DNA of 64,000 bases from Gordonia tangerina (GTDB taxonomy: Bacteria > Actinomycetota > Actinomycetes > Mycobacteriales > Mycobacteriaceae): NCBI RefSeq assembly GCF_021556435.1, contig NZ_JAKGCU010000002.1:358458-422457 (forward strand). The letters run 5' to 3'. The position numbers and the translations under genes are program-made. Shown here in pieces: positions 22,384-31,237 of this stretch. Each line of letters begins with the position of its first letter. Position 1 is the first letter of the stretch. The notes under the pieces were generated by a model that was not told the origin of the DNA, did no database searches, and saw nothing but the letters and a program-made list of their open reading frames with translations.

Positions 22384-23781
22384 TCAGTTCTCGTCGTTCT
22401 TGTTCTCGTCGTTCTCGTTCTCGTCGCCAGCGGTCGCGTCTGCAGCGACATCGTCCTCATCGGCCGCACCGAAGAACTCGTCGGTGTCCACGGTGGCGCC
22501 GCTGGTGTCGGTGACCGTCACCTCGGAGACAATTCCGGCGAGCGCCTTGCCGCGGCGCACGTCGGCATAGACCGCGCCGACCTGGCCGGCACTCTGCAGT
22601 TGCTGGATGAACTCCTGCGGCTGCATGCCGTAGCGCTGGGCCTGGAACAGGATCTGCTGGGTGAGCTCGTCCTGATCGACCTCGGTCTCCTGCTGATCGG
22701 CGATCGCGTCGAGCAGCAGCTGGGTCTTCACCGACTTCTCGGCCTCCTCGCGGGCCTCGGCGTCCCACTCCTCGCGAGTCTTGCCCTGCGCCTCGAGGAA
22801 CTTTGCCACCTGCTCGTCGTCGTGCCCGAGTGCGTGCACGATCTGATGCTGCTGACCCTCGACCTCTTCTGCGACGACCTTCTCCGGCAGCGGGACCTCG
22901 ACCTTGGCGAGCAGCTCCTCGAGGACCTTGTCGCGGATCGCGTTCGCCTGCTCCATCTTCTTGGACTGCTTGACCCGGTCGACAAGGCTGTCGCGCAGCT
23001 CGGCGACGGTGTCGAACTCGCTGGCCATCTGGGCGAACTCGTCGTCGAGTTCGGGCAGTTCACGTTCCTTGACCGAGTTCACGGTGACCGTCACCTGCGC
23101 CTGCTCGCCCGAGTGGTCTCCGGCGACCAGCGTGGTGGTGAACTCCTTCGATTCGCCGGCCTTGACACCGACCAGGGCCTCGTCGAGGCCCTCGATGAGC
23201 TGACCGGAACCGACCTCATGCGACAGACCCTCGGTGGAAGCTTCCTCGACGACCTCGCCGTCGACGGTTGCCGCCAGGTCGATGGAGACGAAGTCGCCCT
23301 CTTGCGCGCCGCGGTCGACACCCTTGAGTGTGCCGAAGCGCGCACGCAGCCCCTCGACCTGCTCATCGACCTCGGCGTCATCGATCTCGATGGTGTCGAC
23401 CTCGACCGCGAGGGTCGAGTATTCCGGCAACTCGATCTCCGGGCGGACGTCGACCTCGGCGGTGAACGTGATGGGACTGCCGTAGACGAGCTCGGCGAGA
23501 TCGATCTCGGGCTGGCCGATCGCCTTGGTCTCGGTCTCTGCCACGGCCTGCGAGTACTTGCCCGGCAACGCGTCGTTGACCACCTGGGCGAGGATCGAGT
23601 CGCGACCGACGCGAGCCTCGATCAGCTTGGCGGGCGCCTTGCCCGGACGAAAGCCCGGGATACGGATCTGCTGGGCCAGCGAACGGTAGGTCCGGTCGAA
23701 CTCGCCGGACAGCTCCTCGAACGGGACTTCGACATTGAGCTTCACCCGGGTCGGGCCGAGCTGCTCGACGGTGCTCTTCAC
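22384..23781 (-). CDS. tig: Trigger factor
   Basis: This 465-residue ribosome-bound chaperone and prolyl isomerase meets nascent chains. The N-terminal ribosome-binding signature is GFRPGKAP near residue 45, the FKBP-type domain is central (EGDFVSIDLAATVDG), and the helical arms follow. The last 40 or so residues are acidic and low-complexity. Start is GTG with AAGGAG. The order tig-clpP1-clpP2 is widely conserved. Confidence 0.97.
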   Translation of the reverse strand: MKSTVEQLGPTRVKLNVEVPFEELSGEFDRTYRSLAQQIRIPGFRPGKAPAKLIEARVGRDSILAQVVNDALPGKYSQAVAETETKAIGQPEIDLAELVYGSPITFTAEVDVRPEIELPEYSTLAVEVDTIEIDDAEVDEQVEGLRARFGTLKGVDRGAQEGDFVSIDLAATVDGEVVEEASTEGLSHEVGSGQLIEGLDEALVGVKAGESKEFTTTLVAGDHSGEQAQVTVTVNSVKERELPELDDEFAQMASEFDTVAELRDSLVDRVKQSKKMEQANAIRDKVLEELLAKVEVPLPEKVVAEEVEGQQHQIVHALGHDDEQVAKFLEAQGKTREEWDAEAREEAEKSVKTQLLLDAIADQQETEVDQDELTQQILFQAQRYGMQPQEFIQQLQSAGQVGAVYADVRRGKALAGIVSEVTVTDTSGATVDTDEFFGAADEDDVAADATAGDENENDENKNDEN

Positions 23782-23862
23782 GCCTGCTCCTTACATCTGC
23801 ATTTCTGCGTCGGTGTCATTGGTCTGTGCGTATCTGTCGCGGGCGTGCCGCCACCACATCGG

Positions 23863-23936
23863 TCGGGATGACAGGATTTGAACCTGCGACCCTCCGCTCC
23901 CAAAGCGGATGCGCTACCAAGCTGCGCCACATCCCG
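23863..23936 (-). tRNA. tRNA-Pro (UGG)
   Basis: The minus strand folds into a full cloverleaf. The acceptor stem is CGGGATG with CATCCCG, the anticodon loop reads TTTGGGA (anticodon TGG), and the T arm GCAGGTTCAAATCCTGT is standard. CCA is not encoded. Confidence 0.93.
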
Positions 23937-24085
23937 GTGGCCTGATGTCCCACGCCCGATCGATGACCGACGAAACGCAGAGCAGGGCCAACAGAAGATA
24001 GTACGTGCCGGGTTGTCGACCACCTAAACGGGTGGGCACCGGCAACGCGCCGATACCCGGCAAAACGCGACTCGCCGAGTGCGAT

Positions 24086-24115
24086 TTCTGGTTGGGACAT
24101 CGCATTGGGTACAGT
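24086..24115 (+). promoter_or_regulatory. Promoter of tRNA-Gly
   Basis: TACAGT (24110-24115) fits TANNNT and lies 48 nt before the mature tRNA. TTCTGG (24086-24091) is a plausible -35 at 18-bp spacing. Confidence 0.45.
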
Positions 24116-24163
24116 CTTGGACGCACGCGACGCCGATGGCGATCCCACCAGGTGACGCGGCAC

Positions 24164-24237
24164 GCGGGTGTAGCTCAATGGTAGAGCCCTAGTCTTCCAA
24201 ACTAGCTACGCGGGTTCGATTCCCGTCACCCGCTCCA
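24164..24237 (+). tRNA. tRNA-Gly (UCC)
   Basis: The cloverleaf has acceptor stem GCGGGTG / CACCCGC and anticodon stem CTAGT / ACTAG around CTTCCAA (anticodon TCC). CCA is encoded at 24235-24237. Confidence 0.95.
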
Positions 24238-24240
24238 CCT

Positions 24241-24274
24241 GACCGGAGGTCCCTCGGGCCTCCGGTCTTTCGCT
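24241..24274 (+). terminator. Terminator of tRNA-Gly
   Basis: A 9-bp stem (GACCGGAGG / CCTCCGGTC) is followed by TTTCGCTT. Confidence 0.75.
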
Positions 24275-24328
24275 TCCATCGGGCGAGTTGGCTACGCAAG
24301 ACGACTGTGATGGACGTCACTGTGGGCG

Positions 24329-24334
24329 TAGGCT
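24329..24334 (+). promoter_or_regulatory. -10 box (TAGGCT) of leaderless zinc-ribbon gene
   Basis: TAGGCT, then six bases (TGGGAC), then the ATG at 24341. There is no ribosome-binding site. Confidence 0.5.
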
Positions 24335-24340
24335 TGGGAC

Positions 24341-24526
24341 ATGTCTTCCAGCCACGCCAAGAGTCAGCGCAAGTGTCCGAGCTGCGGAGCCAATCTGTAT
24401 GTCCGCAAGGATGTGGTGCACTCGGCTTCCGGTCCTGGACGAGTGGATGTGATGCTCGTCTGCCGTGACGAATCATGCTCGGAACCGGTCCGTCACCTGC
24501 GCACCGAACACCCGCAGCCCGCCTGA
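24341..24526 (+). CDS. Small zinc-ribbon-like protein, function unknown
   Basis: This 61-residue basic protein has two knuckle-like cysteine pairs: KCPSCGANL (C12, C15) and VCRDESC (C41, C46). That pattern fits a small zinc ribbon of the kind found in RNA- or ribosome-associated proteins. There is no signal peptide or membrane segment. It starts leaderlessly right after the tRNA-Gly terminator and is monocistronic. I do not recognise a named family; nucleic-acid binding is inference. Confidence 0.75.
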   Translation: MSSSHAKSQRKCPSCGANLYVRKDVVHSASGPGRVDVMLVCRDESCSEPVRHLRTEHPQPA

Positions 24527-24595
24527 CCGCTCGGTGGCCGGCACACGCGCGCAACGTGCACGTGCGGTTCGCCTTTGACGAGTTCGCACCCGGCG

Positions 24596-24625
24596 TTGTG
24601 GTTTTTCGGGCCGATGGCCGATAAT
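24596..24625 (+). promoter_or_regulatory. Promoter of the secreted lipase gene
   Basis: TTGTGG (24596-24601) and GATAAT (24620-24625) are 18 bp apart; the -10 matches TATAAT at five of six bases. This would give a leader of about 60 nt. Confidence 0.5.
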
Positions 24626-24694
24626 GGACTGACGATGGGACTCAGGGGGTCGGTGTCCGTCGAGAACCGACACTGCATTTTCCCTGGGGGATCC

Positions 24695-25962
24695 ATGACC
24701 GAATCACGTGGTGGGCACCGACGTGCCACCAACCGCTCCGGGCCGTCCGCATTGCGTGGCCCTCTGATCCTGGCCGCCATCGTCGCCACCGTCATCGGAC
24801 TGCTGGCGGGCGCCCCGAACGCCACCGCCGACAACGTCGCCCTACCGACGCCGCTGCGTGACCGGTTCTACGACGCACCGCCGAACCTGGCTTCCCTCGC
24901 ACCAGGCGAGATCATCGCCACCCGGGATCGCCCGAACCCGCCGGGCTTCTTCGATGTGCGCACCTACCAGTTGGCGTTCCGCTCGTCGGACAGTCAGGGT
25001 GAGCCCATCGCGGCCGTGACGACGGTCCTGGTCCCCACCCGCAAGACGGCCGACGGGCCGCTGCTGTCGTTTCAGCACATCATCAACGCGACCGGCCTGG
25101 AGTGCGCACCGTCGCAGGCGCTCTGGACCCAGGACCCCAACCTGGCTATCCGGGAGGCCCCCGGCCTCAACGTCGCGCTGCAACAGGGGTGGGCGGTGGC
25201 GATCCCCGATCACCTCGGACCACGCAGCGCCTACGGGGCCGCGAAGCTCGGTGGTCAGATCACGCTGGACAACATCCGTGCGGTGAAAGACTTCGGTCCC
25301 GCGAAGTCCGCCGACAGCCCCATCGGTCTGGCCGGCTATTCCGGCGGCGGGATGGCCACCGCGTGGGCGGCCGCGCTGGCACCCACTTACGCGCCCGACC
25401 TCGACATCGCGGGCGCCGCGTATGGCGGGGTGCCGATGAATCTGCTCAAGATGGCCGAGGGCCTGGGGTACAGCACGCCGCATCCCGCGTTCGGGCTGGC
25501 CTTCGCCGCCGCCATCGGAGTCTCCCGCGAGTATCCGAAGCAGATCCCGATGTGGCGCACCTGTCACCACTGGGCAAACAGATGTACCTGGGTATGCGCA
25601 ATGCCTGCACGAACGACATCTTGCGACTCGGCGCCGGTCACGACGCCCAGCAGGTCACCGTCGGCGGGCGGGCGATCTTCGATGACCCTGTGGCCCGCCG
25701 CGTGGTCGAACAGAACAGCCTGTCGCTCTACCGCGGCATCCCACGCACCCCGATCTTCGAGTGGCACAGTCCCACCGACGCCCTGATCCCGGTGTCCTCC
25801 ATCGACCACACCCTTGACCGCTATTGCCGCGCCGGACTCCCGGTCGAACGGATGTCGACGCCGTCACCTGATCACCTGTCCGCCGCGCTCATCGGCTTGC
25901 TTCCGGCGTTCCGGTATCTGCAGGATCGGTTCCAGGGCGTACCGGCACCGAGCTCCTGCTGA
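24695..25962 (+). pseudogene. Secretory lipase (LIP family), frameshifted
   Basis: Read through one frameshift, this is a 422-residue secreted lipase of the LIP family (PF03583), an alpha/beta hydrolase that would act outside the membrane. The first part begins at the ATG at 24695 (GGGGG site upstream) and has a signal peptide (LILAAIVATVIGLLAGAPNATA) and the nucleophile S216 in GYSGGG. Near 25550-25558 homology moves from frame 2 to frame 1, as expected from a one-base deletion. The second part carries the acid (HSPTDALIP) and histidine (SPDHLSA) of the triad. Without the correction the protein stops at 25786 and lacks both. No slippery heptamer is seen. It may be a decayed gene or a sequencing error. 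Confidence 0.8.
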
Positions 25963-26207
25963 GCTGCCGACTCTGCGCTGGTTCGGTTGCCGCGTGCGCG
26001 CGACCCGGCCGAGGAGGCGTGATGGTGATCACACAGAGCGGGTCGTCCGACCCGCCCACCACGCTCTTCACCCTCAGACCCAGCGCAACGTCCATCGTTC
26101 GACGACTGTTACGCTGCTCGGCTTTGGCCCTAAGGCAACGTTTGTGTAACGATGGTTGCGCGCTCCGGGGGATGCGCTTCAGTAACTCAAACTGCAAAGG
26201 TCTCTCA

Positions 26208-26915
26208 GTGTTCACATCGAAGACTTCTCGTCGCGCCCGTCGCGGCACGACCCGACGTGCGGTTGCCGCCGTGATCGGCGCCGCTGCCGTGATGCTCATG
26301 CTGCCGATGACGGCGGGTGCTGCACCGGTCACCGTGATCCCGGGCCTGCCCCCGGTGGAGATCCCGAACATCCCCGGTGTGCCGCAGATGCCCGGCACCC
26401 CATCGACGCCGCAGACCACCACCCCGACTCCGGAACCGACGCCGTCGACACCGGAGACGCCCAAGGGTCCGGCGATCCCGAATGTGAAGACCTCGACCGG
26501 TTGGATCGCGCTGGCCGACGACGCCACCCACCAGATCACCTGGTGGCACAACGGCAATCAAGTCAAGACGATGCCGATCTCGATGGGCTCCGACAAGCAT
26601 CCGACTCCCAACGGTGTCTACTACACCAAGGAGAGCTACCGCGACATGTACATGGATTCGTCCACGTACGGCGTTCCGGTCGACTCGGCCGAGGGCTACC
26701 GGACCTACGTCGAGTACGCCACCCGCATGTCGTGGGACGGCATCTTCATCCACGCCGCCCCGTGGTCGGTGGAGCAGCAGGGCCGCAGCAATGTGAGCCA
26801 CGGATGCATCAACGTGAGCACCGCCAACGGCAAGTGGGTGTTCGACACCATCCCGCGTGACACCCCGATAGTGGTCCGCGGAACCATCGGCCCGGACTAC
26901 ATCCCCGGGAGCTGA
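26208..26915 (+). CDS. L,D-transpeptidase (YkuD domain), secreted
   Basis: This 235-residue enzyme makes 3-3 cross-links in peptidoglycan in the periplasm-like space. The GTG at 26208 has AAAGG 8 nt upstream. It opens with a basic signal peptide (TSRRARRGTTRRAVAA, then a hydrophobic core ending TAGAAP) and a Pro/Thr-rich linker. The YkuD domain has the signature HAAPWSVEQQGRSNVSHGCI, with H198 and catalytic C200. It is shorter than the two-domain mycobacterial LdtMt enzymes and has no Ig-like domain. It is monocistronic, ended by a strong terminator. Confidence 0.9.
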   Translation: MFTSKTSRRARRGTTRRAVAAVIGAAAVMLMLPMTAGAAPVTVIPGLPPVEIPNIPGVPQMPGTPSTPQTTTPTPEPTPSTPETPKGPAIPNVKTSTGWIALADDATHQITWWHNGNQVKTMPISMGSDKHPTPNGVYYTKESYRDMYMDSSTYGVPVDSAEGYRTYVEYATRMSWDGIFIHAAPWSVEQQGRSNVSHGCINVSTANGKWVFDTIPRDTPIVVRGTIGPDYIPGS

Positions 26916-26927
26916 AACAAACGCACT

Positions 26928-26973
26928 CAACACAGCTCAGGCCCGGACAGTCGTCCGGGCCTGAGCTGTGTTG
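26928..26973. terminator. Bidirectional terminator between L,D-transpeptidase and sthA
   Basis: A perfect 21-bp stem with a four-base AGTC loop lies between convergent genes. It is the longest perfect stem in the window. Confidence 0.85.
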
Positions 26974-26998
26974 TGGGCTGTCGTCGGGCCGGCCATCG

Positions 26999-28450
26999 TC
27001 AGTCCGGTAGCGGCGACCCGGCGTCCAGATCGAGCCGGTGGCCCTCCGAGCGCACCCGCGCGATCGCACGCATCTTGTTCACCGCGTCCAGGGCGGCCAC
27101 TTTGTATCCCTCGGCCAGGGTCGGATAGTTGAACACCGCATCGACCAGGTAGTCGACCGTACCGGCCAGGCCCATCACGGTCTGACCGATGTGCACCAGT
27201 TCGGCCGCGTTGCTGCCGAAGGCGTGGACTCCCAACAGTGTCCGGTCCTCGGCGTGCACCAGCAGCTTGAGCAGGCCATACGAATCGCCCATGATCGCAC
27301 CGCGGGCCAGTTCCCGATACCTCGCCACCCCCACCTCGAACGGGATGTTCTGGGTGGTCAGTTGGTCTTCGGTACGACCGACGAAGCTGATCTCCGGGAT
27401 CGCATAGATGCCGATGGGCTGCAGGTCGGCATCGGTCGCACCGACGGGTTCGTCGAAGGCATGGTAGGCGGCCCGCCGCCCCTGCTCCATCGACGTCGCC
27501 GCCAGGGCCGGAAAACCGATGATGTCGCCGACCGCATAGATGTGATCGACGGTGGTGCGGAAGTGTTCGTCCACCTTCAACCGCCCCCGCGCATCGGCGG
27601 TGAGGCCGGCCGCCTCTACTCGCAGCTCGTCGGACACCCCTTGCCGACCGGCCGAGTAGAGGACCGTATCCGCCGGGATCTTTTTGCCCGACTCCAGAAT
27701 CGTGAGGGTGCCCGAGGGGTGGTTCTCCACCGTCTGCACCTGCTCGCCGAACCGAAATGTCACGCCCCGCTCGCGCAACTGATACTGCAACGCCTCGACG
27801 ATCTCGCGGTCACAGAAGTCCAGCATCGTCGGTCGTCGCTCGATGACGGTCACCTTGGTGCCGAGCGCGGCGAACATCGACGCGTACTCGATCCCGATGA
27901 CCCCGGCGCCCACCACGACCATCGATCCGGGGACGCGGTCGATGGCCAGGATCTGGTCGGAGTCCACGACGGTGACCCCGTCGAACTCCACCGTGGACGG
28001 ACGTGCCGGACGCGTGCCGACGGCGATGACGAAGTGGTCGGCGGTGACCCGCTTGAGATCACCCGTCGCATCCTCGATCGCTATCTCGTGCGCGTCGACG
28101 AAGTACGCGTTACCGATGAGCATGGCGACCGAGTTGCGGGCCAACTGGTTCTGGATGACATCGATTTCTTTACCCACCACATGCATCGTCCGGGCCGAGA
28201 GATCCGCGACGGTGATGTCGGACTTCAACCGGTACGACTCGCCGTAGAGTTCTCGCTGGTTGAGTCCGGACAGGTACAGCACCGCTTCCCGCAGGGTCTT
28301 GGACGGGATCGTGCCGGTGTTGATGCACACCCCACCCACCATGTGGCGTCGTTCGACGATCGCGGCGCGCTTGCCGAGTTTCGCGGCCGCGATCGCCGCC
28401 TTCTGGCCTGCCGGACCCGAGCCGATGACGACGACGTCGAAGTGGTCCAC
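26999..28450 (-). CDS. sthA: Soluble pyridine nucleotide transhydrogenase
   Basis: This 483-residue flavoprotein moves hydride between NADPH and NAD in the cytosol. The FAD motif is [13 protein letters not shown] and the NAD motif [13 protein letters not shown]. Where lipoamide-type reductases have a CxxxxC disulphide, this protein has [11 protein letters not shown] with a single Cys, the mark of SthA. The GTG at 28450 with GGAG upstream gives the usual N-terminus; an in-frame GTG 11 codons earlier has no support. A 15-bp palindrome (CTGATC-ACC-GATCAG, 28508-28522) upstream might be an operator. Confidence 0.94.
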   Translation of the reverse strand: MDHFDVVVIGSGPAGQKAAIAAAKLGKRAAIVERRHMVGGVCINTGTIPSKTLREAVLYLSGLNQRELYGESYRLKSDITVADLSARTMHVVGKEIDVIQNQLARNSVAMLIGNAYFVDAHEIAIEDATGDLKRVTADHFVIAVGTRPARPSTVEFDGVTVVDSDQILAIDRVPGSMVVVGAGVIGIEYASMFAALGTKVTVIERRPTMLDFCDREIVEALQYQLRERGVTFRFGEQVQTVENHPSGTLTILESGKKIPADTVLYSAGRQGVSDELRVEAAGLTADARGRLKVDEHFRTTVDHIYAVGDIIGFPALAATSMEQGRRAAYHAFDEPVGATDADLQPIGIYAIPEISFVGRTEDQLTTQNIPFEVGVARYRELARGAIMGDSYGLLKLLVHAEDRTLLGVHAFGSNAAELVHIGQTVMGLAGTVDYLVDAVFNYPTLAEGYKVAALDAVNKMRAIARVRSEGHRLDLDAGSPLPD

Positions 28451-28623
28451 AATTGATCTCCAGTCGGTGAGTGCTCGACGCACCGGAACACCTGGCCCTC
28501 GACGCTGCTGATCACCGATCAGTCTCGCGCAGCGACGCTCAGGTCACGACCCGAAAACCACTCGTTCGGCGGGATTTAACACCACCGAAGCAATGGCGCC
28601 CGGCGCAGGTTTCCCGTCTGCCC

Positions 28624-29559
28624 TCACGCGACCAGATCGCGGAGACCGGCCTCGTGGGCCTCACCGACCTCGGAGAAGGTGGCGCAGACCTGCAACCACG
28701 CGGCGAGCGCCTCGCATCCGGTGGTGTACGGATCGGTCAGCGAGTGCCGACGATAGGGTTCGCGTGCATACGAGGTGTGTCGCCCACCTCGTCGGTTGCG
28801 CACCTCGATCGTGCCCCAGCGCAGGGTGTTCGGCAGGTAACCGAGCACCTCGCGTGCCGCCGCAACCAACCGCGCCCCGTCCCGGACCATCTGCCGAAGC
28901 CCCAGGGAGGTGCGGCCGGCGTTCTGGAATGTGTTGTGTCGCAGTACTGTCCACACGTGCGACAACCATTCACCCCAGTACCCCACCGCGAGGGACGGCG
29001 TGATGTCAGCGATGTCGCGAACGAAAGAGTCCGAGGATGCGTTACAGATCATGTCCTCGACGGCGCCGACCCAGAAGTAGTCGATCCCGCTCGGAAGTTC
29101 CGGCCCACCGCCGGCCACTCCCCACCCCGCACAACCGGGAACCGCACCCGGCGGCTGGTGGGGGTCGGCCACGAAGCCCACCGCGATCACACGTGCGATC
29201 GCCGGGTGGTCAGCATCGGCGAGTTGCCGCAGTGCGTGTCGAATGACCACTGCCCCTTGCGAATACCCGATGAGGGCAACGGGGCCCTCCGTGCGGATGA
29301 GGGCCGTGCGCAGATTGTCGACGCCGATCTCGACACTGCGCAGATAGCTGATGCCGGCGAGATCGGGGGCCGGACCGTAGCTGGCCGGGTAACCAACCCA
29401 GCGACACCGGAACCGCGCATCGAGCCCGAGAGTGACGCCGGCCAGCAGGCCGCCCACCTCCGTACGGGTGTCACCCGCGAACGACTCGCCCGTTCCGCCG
29501 ACCACCAACAGGGTCACATGTCGATCGGCCTGGTCGATCGATGCGGTCAACCCATTCAT
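28624..29559 (-). CDS. Lysin-B-like alpha/beta hydrolase (possible mycolyl-arabinogalactan esterase)
   Basis: This 311-residue protein has a serine-hydrolase fold with S100 in LIGYSQGAVV. The lead-in (VGYPASYGP, then SVEIGVDNLRTAL) resembles mycobacteriophage lysin B, which cuts mycolic acid esters from arabinogalactan; cutinases and PE-PPE hydrolases share the fold. No signal peptide is visible, as in phage lysin B. No phage gene is nearby. The ATG at 29559 is used; longer readings add an implausible N-terminus. The family assignment is by eye and the substrate is inferred. It could be a host lipase or cutinase-like esterase instead. Confidence 0.6.
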   Translation of the reverse strand: MNGLTASIDQADRHVTLLVVGGTGESFAGDTRTEVGGLLAGVTLGLDARFRCRWVGYPASYGPAPDLAGISYLRSVEIGVDNLRTALIRTEGPVALIGYSQGAVVIRHALRQLADADHPAIARVIAVGFVADPHQPPGAVPGCAGWGVAGGGPELPSGIDYFWVGAVEDMICNASSDSFVRDIADITPSLAVGYWGEWLSHVWTVLRHNTFQNAGRTSLGLRQMVRDGARLVAAAREVLGYLPNTLRWGTIEVRNRRGGRHTSYAREPYRRHSLTDPYTTGCEALAAWLQVCATFSEVGEAHEAGLRDLVA

Positions 29560-29727
29560 GATCCCATCATGGCGCGCATCGATGTGAAAGTGCATGAGCG
29601 ACACTGAGGAGCCCCTGTGAGCTCGGGACACCGTAAGGCACATCACGCCTGGTCAGGTTGATTAACCTATTCGTAATACGGAGAATGGATACAAGAGAGC
29701 ACAGTCAATTCAGGAAGTTGTACCGGC

Positions 29728-29862
29728 ATGTCCATCGCACGTCTTCGTGCCCGTTTCGTTCACACCAGCAATCGCAAGCTGTATGACCGCATCCACGCCG
29801 TCGGCAGCAGCACCCAGCGCGATGAGCTGCTGATCATGGCCCAACGCGCCGAGCTACGCTGA
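29728..29862 (+). CDS. 44-residue basic small protein
   Basis: The frame from the ATG at 29728 encodes 44 residues beginning MSIARLRARFVHTSNRK and ending MAQRAELR. It is soluble, helical-looking and basic, with no cysteines or membrane segment. An AGGAAG sequence lies 11 nt upstream. Before it is an unusually AT-rich stretch (TTGATT and TAATAC/GGATAC near 29660-29695) suitable for a promoter. A hairpin follows the stop. I do not recognise it. Typical GC-rich codon use and the promoter-gene-terminator layout argue for a real gene. Confidence 0.5.
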   Translation: MSIARLRARFVHTSNRKLYDRIHAVGSSTQRDELLIMAQRAELR

Positions 29863-29871
29863 CCCACAACA

Positions 29872-29889
29872 CTTCTCCCGCTCGGGAAG
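29872..29889. terminator. Possible terminator between small gene and nei
   Basis: CTTCTCCCG and CTCGGGAAG pair with one bulge between two convergent stops. Confidence 0.4.
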
Positions 29890-29892
29890 ACC

Positions 29893-30711
29893 TCAGATCT
29901 GACAGGTCGGACACCAGTAGAGGTTGCGGCCATCCAACTCCGCGGTCCGCACGGTCGTCGCGCAGATCCGACACGGTTCGCCCGCGCGCCGATACACGTA
30001 GGTTCGCGGCCGGTCCGGTGCATACGACCCGGGTCCGCGATCGTCCTCACGTCGGACCACATGGATGCGGCCGCGTCGCACCCCAATTCGCATGAGTCCC
30101 ACCAGATCGTCCCAGACCGCTGCGACATCGGCGGCCGGTACCGACCGGCCCTCGCGGTAGGGATCTATCCGGGCCCGGAACAGCACCTCCGCGCGGTAGA
30201 CGTTGCCGATTCCGGCGACCACCTTCTGGTCCATCAGCAGCGCTCCGATGGGCCGGCGTGATCGTGCGATGGCGGCGAGCATCGGTGTCGGATCGGCGTT
30301 TCGGCGGAGCGGATCGGGCCCCAACCGGGCGATCAACTCGTCGAGGTCGGTCGGCGTGAACAACTCACACGCCGTCGGGCCACGCAGATCGGTGCCGACC
30401 TGCGGACCCTCGATGCGCAGCCGCACCTGCCCCACCGGAGCAGCCAGAGGTGCCGGCGCTTCGGTGAAACTTCCATACAGCCCCAGGTGCACGTGGATCA
30501 TCCGCCGGCCCGCCCGCCCAGTGGTACCGAGCGGGCGATAGTGCTGGATCAGATGCTTACCCCACGCCTCGGCCTTTGCGAAGACCATGCCGTCGACGAC
30601 AGCGGCGCCGTCGGCGAATCGGCCTTGAGGACTGGACACCCGCACCGGCTCACCGCCGAAAACTCGTTGCTGACGACGCGCCAGACGATGCAGGGTATGA
30701 CCCTCGGGCAT
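29893..30711 (-). CDS. nei: Fpg/Nei-family DNA glycosylase (endonuclease VIII)
   Basis: This 272-residue enzyme removes oxidised bases and nicks the strand. After Met removal the N-terminus is PEGH, with the catalytic Pro and Glu of the Nei type. The helix-two-turn-helix (LLMDQKVVAGIGNVYRAE) and the C-terminal zinc finger (PCRIC and WCPTC) are complete. GGAG lies 9 nt before the ATG. It follows rpiB by 27 nt, so they form an operon. The position matches M. tuberculosis Rv2464c (Nei1), as I remember it. Confidence 0.93.
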   Translation of the reverse strand: MPEGHTLHRLARRQQRVFGGEPVRVSSPQGRFADGAAVVDGMVFAKAEAWGKHLIQHYRPLGTTGRAGRRMIHVHLGLYGSFTEAPAPLAAPVGQVRLRIEGPQVGTDLRGPTACELFTPTDLDELIARLGPDPLRRNADPTPMLAAIARSRRPIGALLMDQKVVAGIGNVYRAEVLFRARIDPYREGRSVPAADVAAVWDDLVGLMRIGVRRGRIHVVRREDDRGPGSYAPDRPRTYVYRRAGEPCRICATTVRTAELDGRNLYWCPTCQI

Positions 30712-30738
30712 GTCGGCTGCTCCGCTGCGGCCGGTGAA

Positions 30739-31215
30739 TCAGTTGGCGCCGGGCACCGCAGGCGCCTCGCCGGTGCGCTCGTACTCGGCGAGGATGTCGA
30801 TGCGGCGCTGGTGGCGAGGTTCTTCCGACCAGGCCGTCGCGACGAACGCGTCCACGATCGCGAACGCCTCGTCGGTGCTGTGCATCCGCCCACCGATGCC
30901 GATGAGCTGGGCGTTGTTGTGCTGTCGGGCCAGTTGCGCGGTTTCCACGCTCCAGGCCAGCGCGCAACGCGCCCCCGGCACCTTGTTCGCCGCGATCTGC
31001 TCGCCGTTACCGCTGCCGCCCAACACGATTCCCAGGCTGCCGGGATCGGCGACGGTCCGGCGGGCCGCATCGATGCAGAAGGCCGGATAGTCGTCGAGCG
31101 CGTCATAGACGTGCGCCCCGCAGTCCACGACCTCGTGGCCGGCCGACCGGAGGTGGTCGGCGATGAGGTTCTTCAGTTCGAATCCGGCATGGTCGGCACC
31201 GAGGTAGACACGCAT
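30739..31215 (-). CDS. rpiB: Ribose-5-phosphate isomerase B
   Basis: This 158-residue isomerase interconverts ribose-5-phosphate and ribulose-5-phosphate in the pentose phosphate pathway. MRVYLGADHAGFELK, the GIVLGGSGNGEQIAANK phosphate site and the HNNAQLIGIGGR segment are RpiB motifs; the usual catalytic Cys position is Ser (GGSGNG), as in mycobacterial RpiB. The ATG at 31215 sits 6 nt after TATAGT, a leaderless start. The gene diverges from the M48 protease with 22 bp between start codons. Confidence 0.96.
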   Translation of the reverse strand: MRVYLGADHAGFELKNLIADHLRSAGHEVVDCGAHVYDALDDYPAFCIDAARRTVADPGSLGIVLGGSGNGEQIAANKVPGARCALAWSVETAQLARQHNNAQLIGIGGRMHSTDEAFAIVDAFVATAWSEEPRHQRRIDILAEYERTGEAPAVPGAN

Positions 31216-31221
31216 GGCGTC

Positions 31222-31231
31222 ACTATAGATT
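31222..31231. promoter_or_regulatory. Overlapping divergent -10 boxes (rpiB / M48 protease)
   Basis: The ten bases ACTATAGATT read TATAGT on the minus strand (31227-31222) and TAGATT on the plus strand (31226-31231), sharing two base pairs. Each lies exactly 6 nt before a start codon (rpiB ATG, M48 GTG). Both genes are therefore predicted leaderless, from one shared promoter core. Confidence 0.6.
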
Positions 31232-31237
31232 GGTCGC

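Noticed and set aside
22600..23871. Plus-strand open frame (423 codons) opposite tig
   Set aside because: Leu/Asp-rich mirror of the acidic trigger factor sequence, without motifs or a start signal.
25540..25570. Programmed -1 frameshift in the lipase gene
   Set aside because: The direction fits, but no slippery heptamer is seen at the junction; mutation or sequencing error is simpler.
28624..29559. Prophage remnant around the lysin-B-like gene
   Set aside because: No integrase, structural, holin or lysin A gene, and flanks are conserved housekeeping genes; only the single gene is phage-like.
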